Origin: JBGTKH01 sp041744735 | GTDB lineage: Bacteria > Planctomycetota > Planctomycetia > Pirellulales > Pirellulaceae | Assembly (NCBI GenBank): GCA_041744735.1 | Contig: JBGTKH010000583.1 | Coordinates: 1-17,870 of the forward strand | DNA length: 17,870 bases | Direction of reading: 5' to 3' | Shown here: positions 1 to 7,421 of the stretch, in pieces | Layout: every line of letters begins with the position of its first letter | Position numbering within the stretch: position 1 is the stretch's first letter | Notes under the pieces: generated by a model | Seen by the model: only the letters and a program-made list of their open reading frames with translations | Databases searched by the model: none | What the model was told of the DNA's origin: nothing | Program-made: the position numbers and the translations under genes

Positions 1-91
1 GCTCGGAGGCCCGTCGTACAGCGCCCGCAGTTTGAAAAACTGAATCGCCCTGCTCCCATCCGACAGAGCATTGCAGCGCACAGGCGCAGCC

Positions 92-202
92 CGGTAGAAT
101 CGATCGCAGCGACAGGCCGAACGTCGCATCTGCTGTCACCTGTTCCCTGTCCCCTATCACCTATACGGTAGAATCAGCCGCAGCGAAAGAACAAACGACG
201 AA
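92..202. repeat. Imperfect 37-nt direct repeat upstream of the creatininase gene
   Basis: Two copies (92-128 and 166-202) both begin with CGGTAGAATC and share CGCAGCGA and further scattered matches over 37 nt. Spacing is 74 nt. The second copy ends just before the ribosome binding site of the gene at 223. Nothing else gene-like is visible in 1-222. A local duplication is the simplest reading; a regulatory role is not shown. Confidence 0.4.
139..166. repeat. Heptamer tandem repeat (4 units)
   Basis: Four consecutive 7-nt units CCTGTTC, CCTGTCC, CCTATCA and CCTATAC fit the pattern CCTRTNN. They fill part of the space between the two copies of the direct repeat. The pattern is like the short tandem heptamers (STRR) known from cyanobacterial intergenic DNA; the comparison is by form only. 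Confidence 0.45.
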
Positions 203-222
203 GCGACAAAGGAGATCCGATC

Positions 223-981
223 GTGCATTTGCTCGAAATGAATTGGCCCGCGGTCAAGTCGCTGTCGAAGGATACGCCGGTTGTTGTGCCGATCGCGGCT
301 TTGGAGCAGCACGGGCACCATATGCCGGTGTTCACGGATAGTTTGCTGTTAGGCGAGGTCGTGCGGCGGGCTCACGACGCCGTGCAGGACCGCGTGCTGT
401 TCACGCCGCTGATGTGGCTGGGCAACTCGCATCATCACATGGATTTTCCCGGCACGATGTCGGCGTCGCCGCGCGTGTATCTCGATCTGCTGATCGACAT
501 GACCGACAATTTGATCTTTCACGGCTTCCGCCGCATCGTGCTGCTGAACGGCCACGGCGGCAACATCGTGCCGGCCCAGCAGGCGCTGTTTGAGGTGCGG
601 CAGAAGTACCGCGAGCGAAACGATCTGCTGCTGTTGTCCAGCACTTATTGGACGCTCGGCGGAAAGCCGCCCGAGGTGAACCGCGACATCAAGCAACAGC
701 AGATGGGCCACGCCTGTGAGTGGGAAACGTCGATGATGTTACGCATTCGCCCGGAGTTGGTTGGTGATTTGAAGCAGGTCGAGCCGATCGATCCCGGGAA
801 AGCTTTCTCGCCCGCTCACCGCGCTTGGATCACGAAAGATCGCAGCCCGCCGGGCCACATCGGCGACCCGCGCCACGCCACGGCTGAAAAAGGCGAGACG
901 CTATTCCAAGTCTTCTCGGCGGATGTGGTCGCTCTACTCAATCGCATCGCCACTTGGGACGGCGTTTCGTGGGATGCGTAA
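223..981 (+). CDS. Creatininase family amidohydrolase
   Basis: A 252-residue metal-dependent hydrolase of the creatininase/MftE-type superfamily, which opens amide bonds of small substrates. Visible family signatures are ALEQHGHHMP with a following TD (Glu28, His30, Asp39 as likely metal ligands), NGHGGN at 109-114 (His111), and HACEWETSMM at 163-172 (Glu168 as likely ligand). The length matches the family. The start is GTG at 223, chosen because GGAG at 211-214 lies 8 nt upstream. The gene ends in tandem stops TAA TAG. There is no signal peptide, so it should be cytoplasmic. It faces the FHA gene convergently, and the junction is filled by the repeat array at 1004-1183. The substrate cannot be read from sequence: creatinine, a formamide or a peptide derivative are all possible, so I give no symbol. 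Family assignment is secure. Confidence 0.93.
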   Translation: MHLLEMNWPAVKSLSKDTPVVVPIAALEQHGHHMPVFTDSLLLGEVVRRAHDAVQDRVLFTPLMWLGNSHHHMDFPGTMSASPRVYLDLLIDMTDNLIFHGFRRIVLLNGHGGNIVPAQQALFEVRQKYRERNDLLLLSSTYWTLGGKPPEVNRDIKQQQMGHACEWETSMMLRIRPELVGDLKQVEPIDPGKAFSPAHRAWITKDRSPPGHIGDPRHATAEKGETLFQVFSADVVALLNRIATWDGVSWDA

Positions 982-1003
982 TAGCATCGGGCAACACACT
1001 GTC

Positions 1004-1118
1004 GTAGCCGAAGTCGCCAAACTGTCGTAGCCGAAGTCGCCACACTGTCGTAGCCGAAGTCGCCACACTGTCGTAGCCGAAGTCGCCACCCTGTCGTAGC
1101 CGAAGTCGCCAGACTTTG
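1004..1118 (+). repeat. Tandem array of five 23-bp GTAG units
   Basis: GTAGCCGAAGTCGCCA starts at 1004, 1027, 1050, 1073 and 1096, an exact 23-bp period. A 7-nt tail (AACTGTC, CACTGTC three times, CCCTGTC) completes each unit. The 16-nt head is the 5' half of the GTAG hairpin found at 1161-1183, 1703, 3052 and 12644. The tail replaces the 3' half of the stem and breaks its pairing at 2-3 of 8 positions. It looks like a decayed arm that was amplified in tandem. It begins 22 nt after the creatininase stop codon. Confidence 0.9.
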
Positions 1119-1183
1119 GCCGAAGTCGCCAGACTTTGAACGCAACAACTTTTGCTGTCCCAAAGTCTGGCGACTTCGGCTAC
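1119..1183. repeat. Inverted pair of GTAG hairpin arms (element A)
   Basis: A 20-bp perfect inverted repeat, 1119-1138 against 1161-1180, surrounds a 22-nt spacer. The right arm read on the minus strand is complete, starting with GTAG at 1183. The left arm lacks its GTAG head because 3 nt are missing against the 23-bp register of the preceding array. Each arm can fold by itself: AAGTC and GACTT pair around a GCCA loop. The element lies 20 nt beyond the FHA stop codon, inside a convergent junction, so it could end transcription from both sides. No T-run supports a classic terminator. Confidence 0.85.
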
Positions 1184-1203
1184 GGGCTCACGAATCATCC
1201 GGG

Positions 1204-1614
1204 TTAGTGGCATTCCCTCGCGTCCAGTCCTACCACGATAATTCTGGTGGTGCCGATGTCGATCGCATCGCCGACGCTCAACACCTTCTCTGCAACCTGC
1301 TCCCGGTTCACCCACGTTCCGTTGTGAGACTCCAGGTCGCGAAGGACGAATTCGCCGTGGACGCAATCCAGACCGCAATGCACTCGGCTGGCCCACGGGT
1401 CGGTCAATTGCATGTCGGCTTCTTCGCTGCGGCCGATGATAATCGGGAATGAGTCGAGCACACAACGGCGCTCGCCATTAGCCAATTCATTGATGCGCAG
1501 TTCGATCGTCGGCCTATCAGGTCCGGCGTGCCACCAGGGCACCATTTCTATCAGCCTCATCATTTCTGTCCCACATCTTCGAGACAACGCGAGACCGTCC
1601 GTGGCCGTATGCAT
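1204..1614 (-). CDS. FHA domain protein
   Basis: A 136-residue protein made mostly of one forkhead-associated domain (about 52-128), a phosphothreonine-peptide binding module. Key residues are visible: Gly61-Arg62-Ser63 (IIIGRSEEADM), Ser76-Arg77 and His79 (ASRVHC), and Asn98-Gly99-Thr100 (SHNGTWVN). No kinase, transmembrane or output domain is attached, so it would act as a free adaptor. The start is ATG at 1614, because AGGAGG lies 4-5 nt upstream; the open frame runs further to 1740 but enters repeat B and has no ribosome site there. It lies downstream of the two-component genes on the same strand with a 310-bp gap that contains repeat B and a small hairpin at 1784-1799. Co-transcription is therefore uncertain. 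A Ser/Thr kinase partner is not in the window. Confidence 0.85.
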   Translation of the reverse strand: MHTATDGLALSRRCGTEMMRLIEMVPWWHAGPDRPTIELRINELANGERRCVLDSFPIIIGRSEEADMQLTDPWASRVHCGLDCVHGEFVLRDLESHNGTWVNREQVAEKVLSVGDAIDIGTTRIIVVGLDARECH

Positions 1615-1702
1615 CTCACCTCCTGCCGCCAACAGGTGATTGCAACCGGCGTGCCGCGGGCTGCGAGCGTGCGTAAGGCAAGTCCGGCTTATTAATTTAC
1701 CC

Positions 1703-1760
1703 GTAGCGCCGAAGTCGCCAGACTTTGGAGGATCGGCCAAACTCTGGCGAGTTCGGCTAC
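1703..1760. repeat. Inverted pair of GTAG hairpins (element B)
   Basis: The left arm runs 1703-1728 and the right arm (minus strand) 1760-1737, with an 8-nt spacer. The left arm carries AAGTC-GCCA-GACTT; the right arm read from its GTAG carries AACTC-GCCA-GAGTT. Each small hairpin is intact, while pairing the two arms with each other would give a G-G and a C-C mismatch. The left arm has an extra GC after GTAGC. It sits between the receiver-kinase gene and the FHA gene, 164 nt beyond the stop codon of the former. Confidence 0.85.
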
Positions 1761-1924
1761 GCTGATTGGTACGTCCTTATCCGGGACTTGCGTAAGTCCA
1801 ACGTCGGTCGTCGCATCGCATGCTCGTTATACGACCCGCGCGGCTGATGCGCAACCAATGACGTCGCGCTCTTGGCGGGACCAAGTGACTTCGTTGAACC
1901 GCGACCCAACGAGGAGACTGGCAG

Positions 1925-3040
1925 CTAGCTCGTCGGCTTGGGCAGGGTGAAGTAGAAGATGCTGCCGCCGCCGTGCGCGGAATCCACCCAGATCTGGCCG
2001 CGGTGGTGTTCGACGATGCGTTTGCACAGCGCCAAGCCGATCCCGGTGCCGGGAATGTCGTCTTGATTATGCAGCCGCACGAAGGCGTCGAACACGCGCT
2101 GCTGCTCGGCGCGGGGAATGCCGAGGCCGTTATCGCGGACGCTGAAGATCCACGCTTCCGCAGCTCCTTCAATGCCGACATGGATTTTGGGACGCTTCTG
2201 ACTGCGGTACTTGATGGCGTTGCCGATCAGGTTTTGCAGCAGTTGCCGAACCTGCACGGCGTTGCCGCGCACGGTCGGCAGCGGGTCGTGCGTGACGGCC
2301 GCGGCGGTCTGCTGAATTGCCGGCCGCAGCATCACGTATGCCTGATAGAACACGGCCTCGGCGTCGACTTCCTCGAACTCTTGCGCTTCGCTGCCGACGC
2401 GAGCAAACTCCAGCAGTTCGTTCACCAACTCGGTCATGCCGTGGATGGCCGCGTTCGCGTCGGCGACGAAGCCGCTAGTCTCCTCGTCAAATCCGCCGCG
2501 GTGCTTTTGATCCAACATCTGCAAACAGGCGACGACGATGCTCAACGGCGATTTCACTTCGTGGGCCAACGTGTGAGCAAAGCCGCGCAGGTGCTCGTTG
2601 CTGCGTTGCAGTTCGGCTGCGTAAGATTCCAGCCGGTCCTGCGTTCTCTTGCGCTCCATGGCATAGCGGATGGAACGCAGCAGCAGTTGGCCGTTCAGAT
2701 CGGACTTCACCAGATAGTCCTGGGCACCTTGTTGCACGGCGCGCGTGGCGAACTCCAAATCGTCCAGCGACGTCAAAACAACAATCGGCAAATCACCGTG
2801 AGCTTCCAGAAATTTAGGCAACGTCTCACCGATCGCGCTGTCGGGCAAGCTGAGGTCCAAGAGCAGGGCGTCGATGTCGTCGTGTTCCAACCGCTCTAAG
2901 GCCGCTGAGAGGCGGTCGACGTGGTGCAGTGCCAACGTACCATCCGCCGCCTTCTCCAAATATCGGCGGATGATGTGCACGTGCATCGGGTTGTCTTCGA
3001 CCAGCAGTACGGCCAGCGGCTGTTGCTTGTTATCAGGCAT
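1925..3040 (-). CDS. Response regulator receiver-histidine kinase hybrid
   Basis: A 371-residue cytoplasmic protein with an N-terminal receiver domain (about 9-125) followed by a kinase core. Receiver residues: Glu15-Asp16, phospho-acceptor Asp62 (LLLDLSLP), Thr90, Lys112. Kinase: HisKA with His160 (AHEVKSPL), N-box QNLIGNAIKY at 269-278, G1 DNGLGIP at 303-309, G2 PGTGIGLAL at 330-338. All catalytic motifs are intact and no membrane segment is present, so its input should be phosphorylation of Asp62. A short coiled coil (about 126-155) links the parts. It is third after the sensor kinase and receiver genes on the same strand. Repeat element C fills the 100-bp gap before it. Ribosome site is weak (GGTGA about 7 nt upstream of ATG). 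It probably relays signal within the cluster; its target regulator is not known. Confidence 0.9.
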   Translation of the reverse strand: MPDNKQQPLAVLLVEDNPMHVHIIRRYLEKAADGTLALHHVDRLSAALERLEHDDIDALLLDLSLPDSAIGETLPKFLEAHGDLPIVVLTSLDDLEFATRAVQQGAQDYLVKSDLNGQLLLRSIRYAMERKRTQDRLESYAAELQRSNEHLRGFAHTLAHEVKSPLSIVVACLQMLDQKHRGGFDEETSGFVADANAAIHGMTELVNELLEFARVGSEAQEFEEVDAEAVFYQAYVMLRPAIQQTAAAVTHDPLPTVRGNAVQVRQLLQNLIGNAIKYRSQKRPKIHVGIEGAAEAWIFSVRDNGLGIPRAEQQRVFDAFVRLHNQDDIPGTGIGLALCKRIVEHHRGQIWVDSAHGGGSIFYFTLPKPTS

Positions 3041-3051
3041 GATGATTCACC

Positions 3052-3140
3052 GTAGCCGAATTCGCCAGAATTTGGGATCAAAACGCCGGCCTCCAAATTC
3101 TGGTACTGGGTGGTACCCAAATTCTGGCGAATTCGGCTAC
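3052..3140. repeat. Inverted pair of GTAG hairpins (element C)
   Basis: The arms 3052-3076 and 3116-3140 form a perfect 25-bp inverted repeat. In both, the inner stem is AATTC-GCCA-GAATT, an A-T version of the G-C pair seen in element A. The spacer holds a third, partial copy (CCAAATTCTGG, 3093-3103). The right arm ends one base before the TAA of the receiver gene (3143-3141), and the left arm ends 11 nt before the start codon of the next gene. The element thus fills the whole intergenic gap and would be transcribed between two genes of one probable operon. Confidence 0.88.
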
Positions 3141-3584
3141 TTACGCATTCACCAAACAAGGCGGCTCGTTGCAGACGCCCCAGTAGTGGCTGACTTCCGT
3201 AACGATTTCGCGGAACTTCTCGAAATCCGCCGGTTTGACCACATAGCTGTTGGCGTGATGCCGATATGCCTTGGCTCGATCGGTCTCGTCGCGCGACGTG
3301 GTCATGACGACCACCGGGATCATGCGCAGATCTTCGTCTTCCTTGATCGCCGCCAGGACTTCGTGACCGTTCACCTTGGGCAGCTTCAGGTCCAACAGCA
3401 CCACGTCCGGCCGCGGATGATTGACGAACCGCCCGCGGCGGCGCAAAAACAACAGCGCGTCGGCCCCGTTCGCCACGCGGTAAATCTCCGACGGCACCGG
3501 CGCCTTCTCCAGGCTGCGGGTCACCAGATGGGCGTGGATGTCGTCATCTTCGATCAGCAGAAAAGTTACAAGTTTGGTTGTCAT
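3141..3584 (-). CDS. CheY-like response regulator (Rcp1 type)
   Basis: A 147-residue single receiver domain without an output domain. Visible are the acidic cluster Glu12-Asp13-Asp14, phospho-acceptor Asp65 (VVLLDLKLPKVNG), Thr95/Thr96 and Lys117 (SYVVKP). The sequence style (LIEDDDIHAHLVTRSLEK, FLRRRG, LKLPKVNGHEVL) is that of Rcp1-like regulators that partner phytochrome-class kinases. The gene starts inside the end of the sensor kinase gene: ATGA at 3584-3581 holds its ATG and the kinase TGA. This 4-bp overlap points to translational coupling and a direct kinase-receiver pair. It may act as a phosphate sink or shuttle to the hybrid kinase downstream. A short C-terminal extension (about 130-147) contains two Cys (133 and 138) of unknown meaning. 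Confidence 0.93.
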   Translation of the reverse strand: MTTKLVTFLLIEDDDIHAHLVTRSLEKAPVPSEIYRVANGADALLFLRRRGRFVNHPRPDVVLLDLKLPKVNGHEVLAAIKEDEDLRMIPVVVMTTSRDETDRAKAYRHHANSYVVKPADFEKFREIVTEVSHYWGVCNEPPCLVNA

Positions 3585-5554
3585 GCCTGGAATCCCTTAC
3601 CAAAGCGAAGAATCGGAAACGCAACCCAGAACGTGGCCCCCTGACCCGGCACCGATTCAACCCACGTCCGGCCGCCATGCATCTGCATGATCTTGGCAAC
3701 CGATGCGAGTCCCAAGCCGGTACCGGGTTTCTCGGCATCCAACCGCTGAAACAGCCCAAAGATTTTCTCTTGGTACTCCGGTTCGATTCCGGGGCCATTA
3801 TCAGATACAGAATACCTCACTTCGCCGCCGGTGACTACGGCGCCGATGGTAATCACGGACTGCTGACCGTCGCAGGCGTACTTGATGGCATTGACCAGCA
3901 AGTTCTCCAGCACGCGCCGCACGTCCTTCGCATCCGCGACGACCTTGGGCAGCGGACCTGCGATGCGCAATTCGGCCCCCACCTGAAACAGGCGGTCGTC
4001 CAGGTCCTCCCGCAATCTCCGCGCGATCGCGTCGACGTCGACGTGCACCAAATTCAATGACCGGCGGCCGATGCGGCTGAGGGCCAGCAGGTCGTCGATC
4101 ACCAGCTTCAACTGGTCCACGGCCTGATCCAACTTCTCCGACGACGCACGCACCTCGGCGTAGTTCTCCTCGGCGATATCCTCGCGCATCAGGCCAATCA
4201 GCCCTTTGCAGGAGACGAGCGGCGAACTGAGGTCGTGCGACACCGTGTACACGAACTGCTCCATCTCTTGATTCTTTTGATCGAGGGCAGCGTTCAGCGC
4301 GGCCATTTCGTTCGCTTGGCGATGCAACGATTCCCGCATGTGGTCAAACGCCTCGGCCAACACGCCAACTTCGTCGCGGCTGACGCGCGGCACGTGCTGC
4401 GACAAATCGCCGGTGGACTGCACCAATCGCGCGTAACTGGTTAGCCGGCCCAGGTTGCGGGCGATCCGTTGACCGGTCACGAAGGTGACGGCGACGCTGA
4501 CGGCAATACCGGCGGCGCAAAACGCAATCAGCGTGTTTCGTGCGTTCAGATAAATCGACTGGCTCTCAATGCGGTAGTCCCGCAGGTCGTCCTCATTCTT
4601 GGCAACGATGGCGTTCAATAGCTGTTCACACTCCGTGGCGATCGGCCCGCCGACTTCATAGGCGAAGTGGCGTACAAAGAAATTGCCCTTTTGCCCGACG
4701 AACGAACGAATCTCGGCCAGTGTGCGAAGATACTCTTGGTACGCCTGCTGGGCTTCTCGCAGCGGCTGCTGGTCGGCCTCATCCGCCAATTGATCGAGCG
4801 CTTCAAATTGATTTCCCATGTCCGCCTGCAGGGGCTCGAAGGTTTTCTCGTAACGTTCGACTTCCTCTTCGCTGGCCGCCAGGATGACCTGCTTTTCGGT
4901 GTGTTGAATCTGAGCGGTGCCGTGGAGCAAGCGGCTGACCGCGTTCAACTTCTTGCCCAAGACAACGAGTTGCTCAGGCGGCGTGCCGCCGTTTTGTGCT
5001 TGCTCCAAGTCGCCGGCAATTCTCTCGGCGATGACCGTCAACGCGTTTTCGAAACGCTCGAATGTTTCGCCTCCCTTTCCCAAAGACAGGTTGCGGGCCC
5101 GGAGGTCGGAGTTAAGCTGCGCGAAATTGCGGACGTCGCGATGGTTCCTTTGCCACGCGTCCCATTTCTTGCCAAACGCCGCCAGTAGCCGCTCGTCCTC
5201 GGCATCGGACAAGGCATTCAGCCGGTCCTGAATTTCACGCATGTCTTCAAGTAATGTGTCGATGGTCGTGGCAAAGCGCTCCATCTCCTCGTCGCTGCGC
5301 GCCAGCATCAGGTTTCTTTCGACTCGAATCACCGCTACCAAATCCTGTTTGAGCAGCGCCGCCAGCTTGACCTTCTCCGATGAGTAATCCACTGTTTCGG
5401 TCATCCGCCGATGGAGCAAGTGCATCCGCTGCAAGCCACCGATCCCAATCGCCGCCGCGACGACGCCCACCAAGATCGATGCGGCCAGCAGCTTCCAACT
5501 AATCGAAAAGCGGACGCCATTGCTGCGCGATTCGTGAGTGGCAGGGTTACTCAT
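3581..5554 (-). CDS. Membrane sensor histidine kinase (helical sensor-HAMP-HisKA-HATPase)
   Basis: A 657-residue sensor kinase. A first membrane helix (about 22-41) is followed by a roughly 300-residue, strongly helical extracytoplasmic region (about 42-340) that resembles chemoreceptor four-helix bundles. Then come a second membrane helix (about 341-360), HAMP (about 361-413), a short coiled coil, HisKA with His440 (SHDLSSPL), N-box ENLLVNAIKY at 550-559, G1 DNGPGI at 585-590 and G2 PGTGLGLA at 610-617. The kinase core is of the phytochrome-like class, fitting the overlapping Rcp1-like receiver gene downstream. The sensor region is about twice the length of one chemoreceptor bundle. The signal is unknown. 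No clear ribosome site precedes ATG 5554. The gap to the sigma54 regulator gene upstream is 92 bp, so they may share a transcript. Confidence 0.92.
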   Translation of the reverse strand: MSNPATHESRSNGVRFSISWKLLAASILVGVVAAAIGIGGLQRMHLLHRRMTETVDYSSEKVKLAALLKQDLVAVIRVERNLMLARSDEEMERFATTIDTLLEDMREIQDRLNALSDAEDERLLAAFGKKWDAWQRNHRDVRNFAQLNSDLRARNLSLGKGGETFERFENALTVIAERIAGDLEQAQNGGTPPEQLVVLGKKLNAVSRLLHGTAQIQHTEKQVILAASEEEVERYEKTFEPLQADMGNQFEALDQLADEADQQPLREAQQAYQEYLRTLAEIRSFVGQKGNFFVRHFAYEVGGPIATECEQLLNAIVAKNEDDLRDYRIESQSIYLNARNTLIAFCAAGIAVSVAVTFVTGQRIARNLGRLTSYARLVQSTGDLSQHVPRVSRDEVGVLAEAFDHMRESLHRQANEMAALNAALDQKNQEMEQFVYTVSHDLSSPLVSCKGLIGLMREDIAEENYAEVRASSEKLDQAVDQLKLVIDDLLALSRIGRRSLNLVHVDVDAIARRLREDLDDRLFQVGAELRIAGPLPKVVADAKDVRRVLENLLVNAIKYACDGQQSVITIGAVVTGGEVRYSVSDNGPGIEPEYQEKIFGLFQRLDAEKPGTGLGLASVAKIMQMHGGRTWVESVPGQGATFWVAFPILRFGKGFQA

Positions 5555-5646
5555 GGCCGAGGCCGCACAAGAACGGGATCTGCAAAATCATGGAGGGAAG
5601 AATCATTTCGGACTTTTTCTGCCCTAATGTTTCTGCCATTTGTACT

Positions 5647-7101
5647 TCAATCTCCACTCTGCACCACATGCTCGATCGAAATATTCAGAGTCCGGATCTT
5701 GTGACGCAAACTGCCGCGCGTGATGCCCAACTGCTGGGCGGCTTTGGATTGATTGCCGTCGGCGTCGCGCAGGACGCGCGTGATTAAGTAGCGTTCCATC
5801 ATTTCCAGCGTATCGCCGTACAAATCATTCGAGCCATCCCGCCGGCGCTCGTCGACAAACCGCTCGAGGTCGTGCATCAGCGAGTCATCGTCGACCGTCC
5901 GCGATTCAAACTTCACGCCCGTTCCGGTCCGCACGGAATTCGGCAGGAACTCGGGGGCCAGCACCGGCCCGCTTGCTTTGAGCACCGCCTTCTTGAGCAC
6001 CGTTTGCAATTCACGCACATTGCCGGGCCAAGCGTATTCCCTAAGCAACCGCAGCGCCGGGGCCGATACGCCTTGTACCGGCTTGCCCAACGACTTGCTT
6101 AAGCGAGCTAGAAAATGTTCCACCAGCAGCACGATGTCGTCGCCGCGGTTGCGTAACGGCGGCAGGTCAATGCGATAGTCGTTCAATCGGTGAAATAAGT
6201 CCAAGCGAAAATCGCCATCCTCGACCATCTGTTCCAACTCGCGGTTGGTGGCCGCAATGATGCGCACGTCGGTCTGAATGCTTTCTGTGCCGCCGACGCG
6301 TTCGAACTTTTGCTCCTGCAACAACCGCAGGACCTTGCTCTGCACCGACGGCGACATGTCGCCCACTTCGTCCAAGAATATCGTGCCGCCGTGCGATTGT
6401 TCGAATTTGCCGATGCGCCTGCGGTCGGCGCCGGTGAAGGCACCTTTTTCATGCCCGAACAGTTCGCTCTCCAGCAACGTTTCCGTCAGCGCCGCGCAGT
6501 TGACCGCCAAAAAGGACCGGTCCTTGCGGCGGCTATGTTGATAGATGGCTCGCGAGACCAATTCCTTGCCTGTGCCGCTCTCGCCATAAATCAACACTGT
6601 GACGTCCTGTGCGGCCACGCGCCCGATCTCTTTGTAAACTTCCAACATCGGCGGACTACGACCGACGAGTGCGTCGTGATTCACCTTCTCCGCCGTTCCT
6701 TCATTGGTTTCCGGAAGCTCGACTGGTACATCCATCATGCGCCGCGTCTCCAGGGCCCGCTCGACCACGTCCTGCACTTGCTCGATGTCCAGCGGTTTGA
6801 GCAGAAAGTCATAGGCGCCCAGCTTCATCGCCTGAATGGCGATGTCGCTGGCGTCGCTCGCGGTGATGTAAGCGACAGGCAGCTTCGCGTCGAGAGCATG
6901 CACTTGCTCGGCGATATCCAATCCCGAAGTGTCCGGCAACTTAATGTCCAGCAATAGCACGTCGGGCCGATGTGCTGCAATCGCCGCCAATCCCTCTTGG
7001 GCACTTTTCGCGGTCAGGACGGTGACGTTCGAATCCTGCAGCGCTTTCTCGACCAATCGCAGTACGGTGCGATCGTCGTCGACGACCAATACGGTCGGCA
7101 T
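5647..7101 (-). CDS. Sigma54-dependent response regulator (NtrC family)
   Basis: A 484-residue enhancer-binding protein. The receiver domain (1-120) has Asp8-Asp9, phospho-acceptor Asp52, Thr80 and Lys102. The AAA+ domain has Walker A GESGTGKE at 173-180, GAFTGA at 220-225 (the loop that contacts sigma54), and Walker B GGTIFLDE at 238-245. A Fis-type helix-turn-helix lies near the C terminus (about 449-475, GNQSKAAQQLGITRGSLRHK). All parts needed to remodel sigma54 holoenzyme are intact. The start ATG 7101 is supported by AAAGG 8-9 nt upstream (7111-7115). It opens the minus-strand signalling cluster and is divergent from the gene at 7422, which has a strong sigma54 promoter candidate. That gene is therefore the first target to consider. 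No specific orthologue (such as NtrC or AtoC) can be claimed. Confidence 0.95.
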   Translation of the reverse strand: MPTVLVVDDDRTVLRLVEKALQDSNVTVLTAKSAQEGLAAIAAHRPDVLLLDIKLPDTSGLDIAEQVHALDAKLPVAYITASDASDIAIQAMKLGAYDFLLKPLDIEQVQDVVERALETRRMMDVPVELPETNEGTAEKVNHDALVGRSPPMLEVYKEIGRVAAQDVTVLIYGESGTGKELVSRAIYQHSRRKDRSFLAVNCAALTETLLESELFGHEKGAFTGADRRRIGKFEQSHGGTIFLDEVGDMSPSVQSKVLRLLQEQKFERVGGTESIQTDVRIIAATNRELEQMVEDGDFRLDLFHRLNDYRIDLPPLRNRGDDIVLLVEHFLARLSKSLGKPVQGVSAPALRLLREYAWPGNVRELQTVLKKAVLKASGPVLAPEFLPNSVRTGTGVKFESRTVDDDSLMHDLERFVDERRRDGSNDLYGDTLEMMERYLITRVLRDADGNQSKAAQQLGITRGSLRHKIRTLNISIEHVVQSGD

Positions 7102-7171
7102 CGGTGTTGTCCTTTGACAAATAGAACTGGAACGGGTCGCAATACGAATCGCGTTTCATCCTAGTCCATTC

Positions 7172-7177
7172 TGTCAA
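7172..7177 (-). promoter_or_regulatory. Possible -35 box for the signalling operon
   Basis: TTGACA is present on the minus strand 71 bp upstream of the regulator start codon. No convincing -10 hexamer follows at 16-18 bp, so this is weak and listed only because the regulator needs a promoter in this 320-bp region. Confidence 0.15.
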
Positions 7178-7247
7178 ATACAGCTACTGATTACCGCTTC
7201 CCCGGTCCCCGCGTCTGATCGTCGCACGACCAAAATGATTGTCCGAC

Positions 7248-7265
7248 TGCCGCCTGCACGCGGCA
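7248..7265. promoter_or_regulatory. Candidate enhancer dyad for the sigma54 activator
   Basis: TGCCGC and GCGGCA form a perfect inverted repeat around a 6-nt centre (CTGCAC). Its midpoint is about 118 bp upstream of the transcription start predicted from the sigma54 promoter at 7349-7364. That is the usual distance for enhancer sites of NtrC-like proteins, and the half-site geometry suits a Fis-type dimer. A second, smaller dyad (GTCGCACGAC, 7221-7230) lies nearby. The assignment to the neighbouring regulator is inference. Confidence 0.35.
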
Positions 7266-7348
7266 CCTAACGAATTGACGCTTGCTGTATCTGATGGTGA
7301 CAAAAATTCATGAAAGTCGAGCATTTCGGATCGCAGCCGCTAGCTCAT

Positions 7349-7364
7349 CGGCACGTGACTTGCA
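7349..7364 (+). promoter_or_regulatory. Sigma54 (-24/-12) promoter
   Basis: CGGCACG, four bases, then TTGCA matches the sigma54 consensus (TGGCACG-N4-TTGCW) with a single change, T to C, at the first position. The invariant GG and GC are present with correct spacing. The start of transcription would fall near 7375, giving a leader of about 47 nt before the ATG at 7422. It points away from, and lies next to, the gene for a sigma54-dependent activator, which makes chance occurrence less likely. Confidence 0.65.
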
Positions 7365-7421
7365 ATTACCACCGGTGACACGCACCGAGACAAGCAGCGG
7401 GGAAACACCGGAGCAAAAATC

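Noticed and set aside
1004..1118. CRISPR array
   Set aside because: The 23-bp period has a constant 16-bp head and near-constant 7-nt tail; there are no variable spacers and no cas genes.
816..1465. Two overlapping minus-strand ORFs with repeated WRLRLRQ-like and FGYDSVATSATT-like residues
   Set aside because: The protein repeats only translate the 23-bp DNA array; no start signal or domain, and they overlap real genes.
1784..1799. Hairpin GGACTT-GCGT-AAGTCC as terminator of the receiver-kinase gene
   Set aside because: It is 125 nt from the stop codon and has no T-run on the minus strand.
1973..2899. 308-residue plus-strand ORF
   Set aside because: It is the antisense shadow of the receiver-kinase gene, with high-GC third-position bias making the opposite strand stop-poor.
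6310..6957. 215-residue plus-strand ORF
   Set aside because: Antisense shadow of the sigma54 activator, whose motifs are unambiguous.
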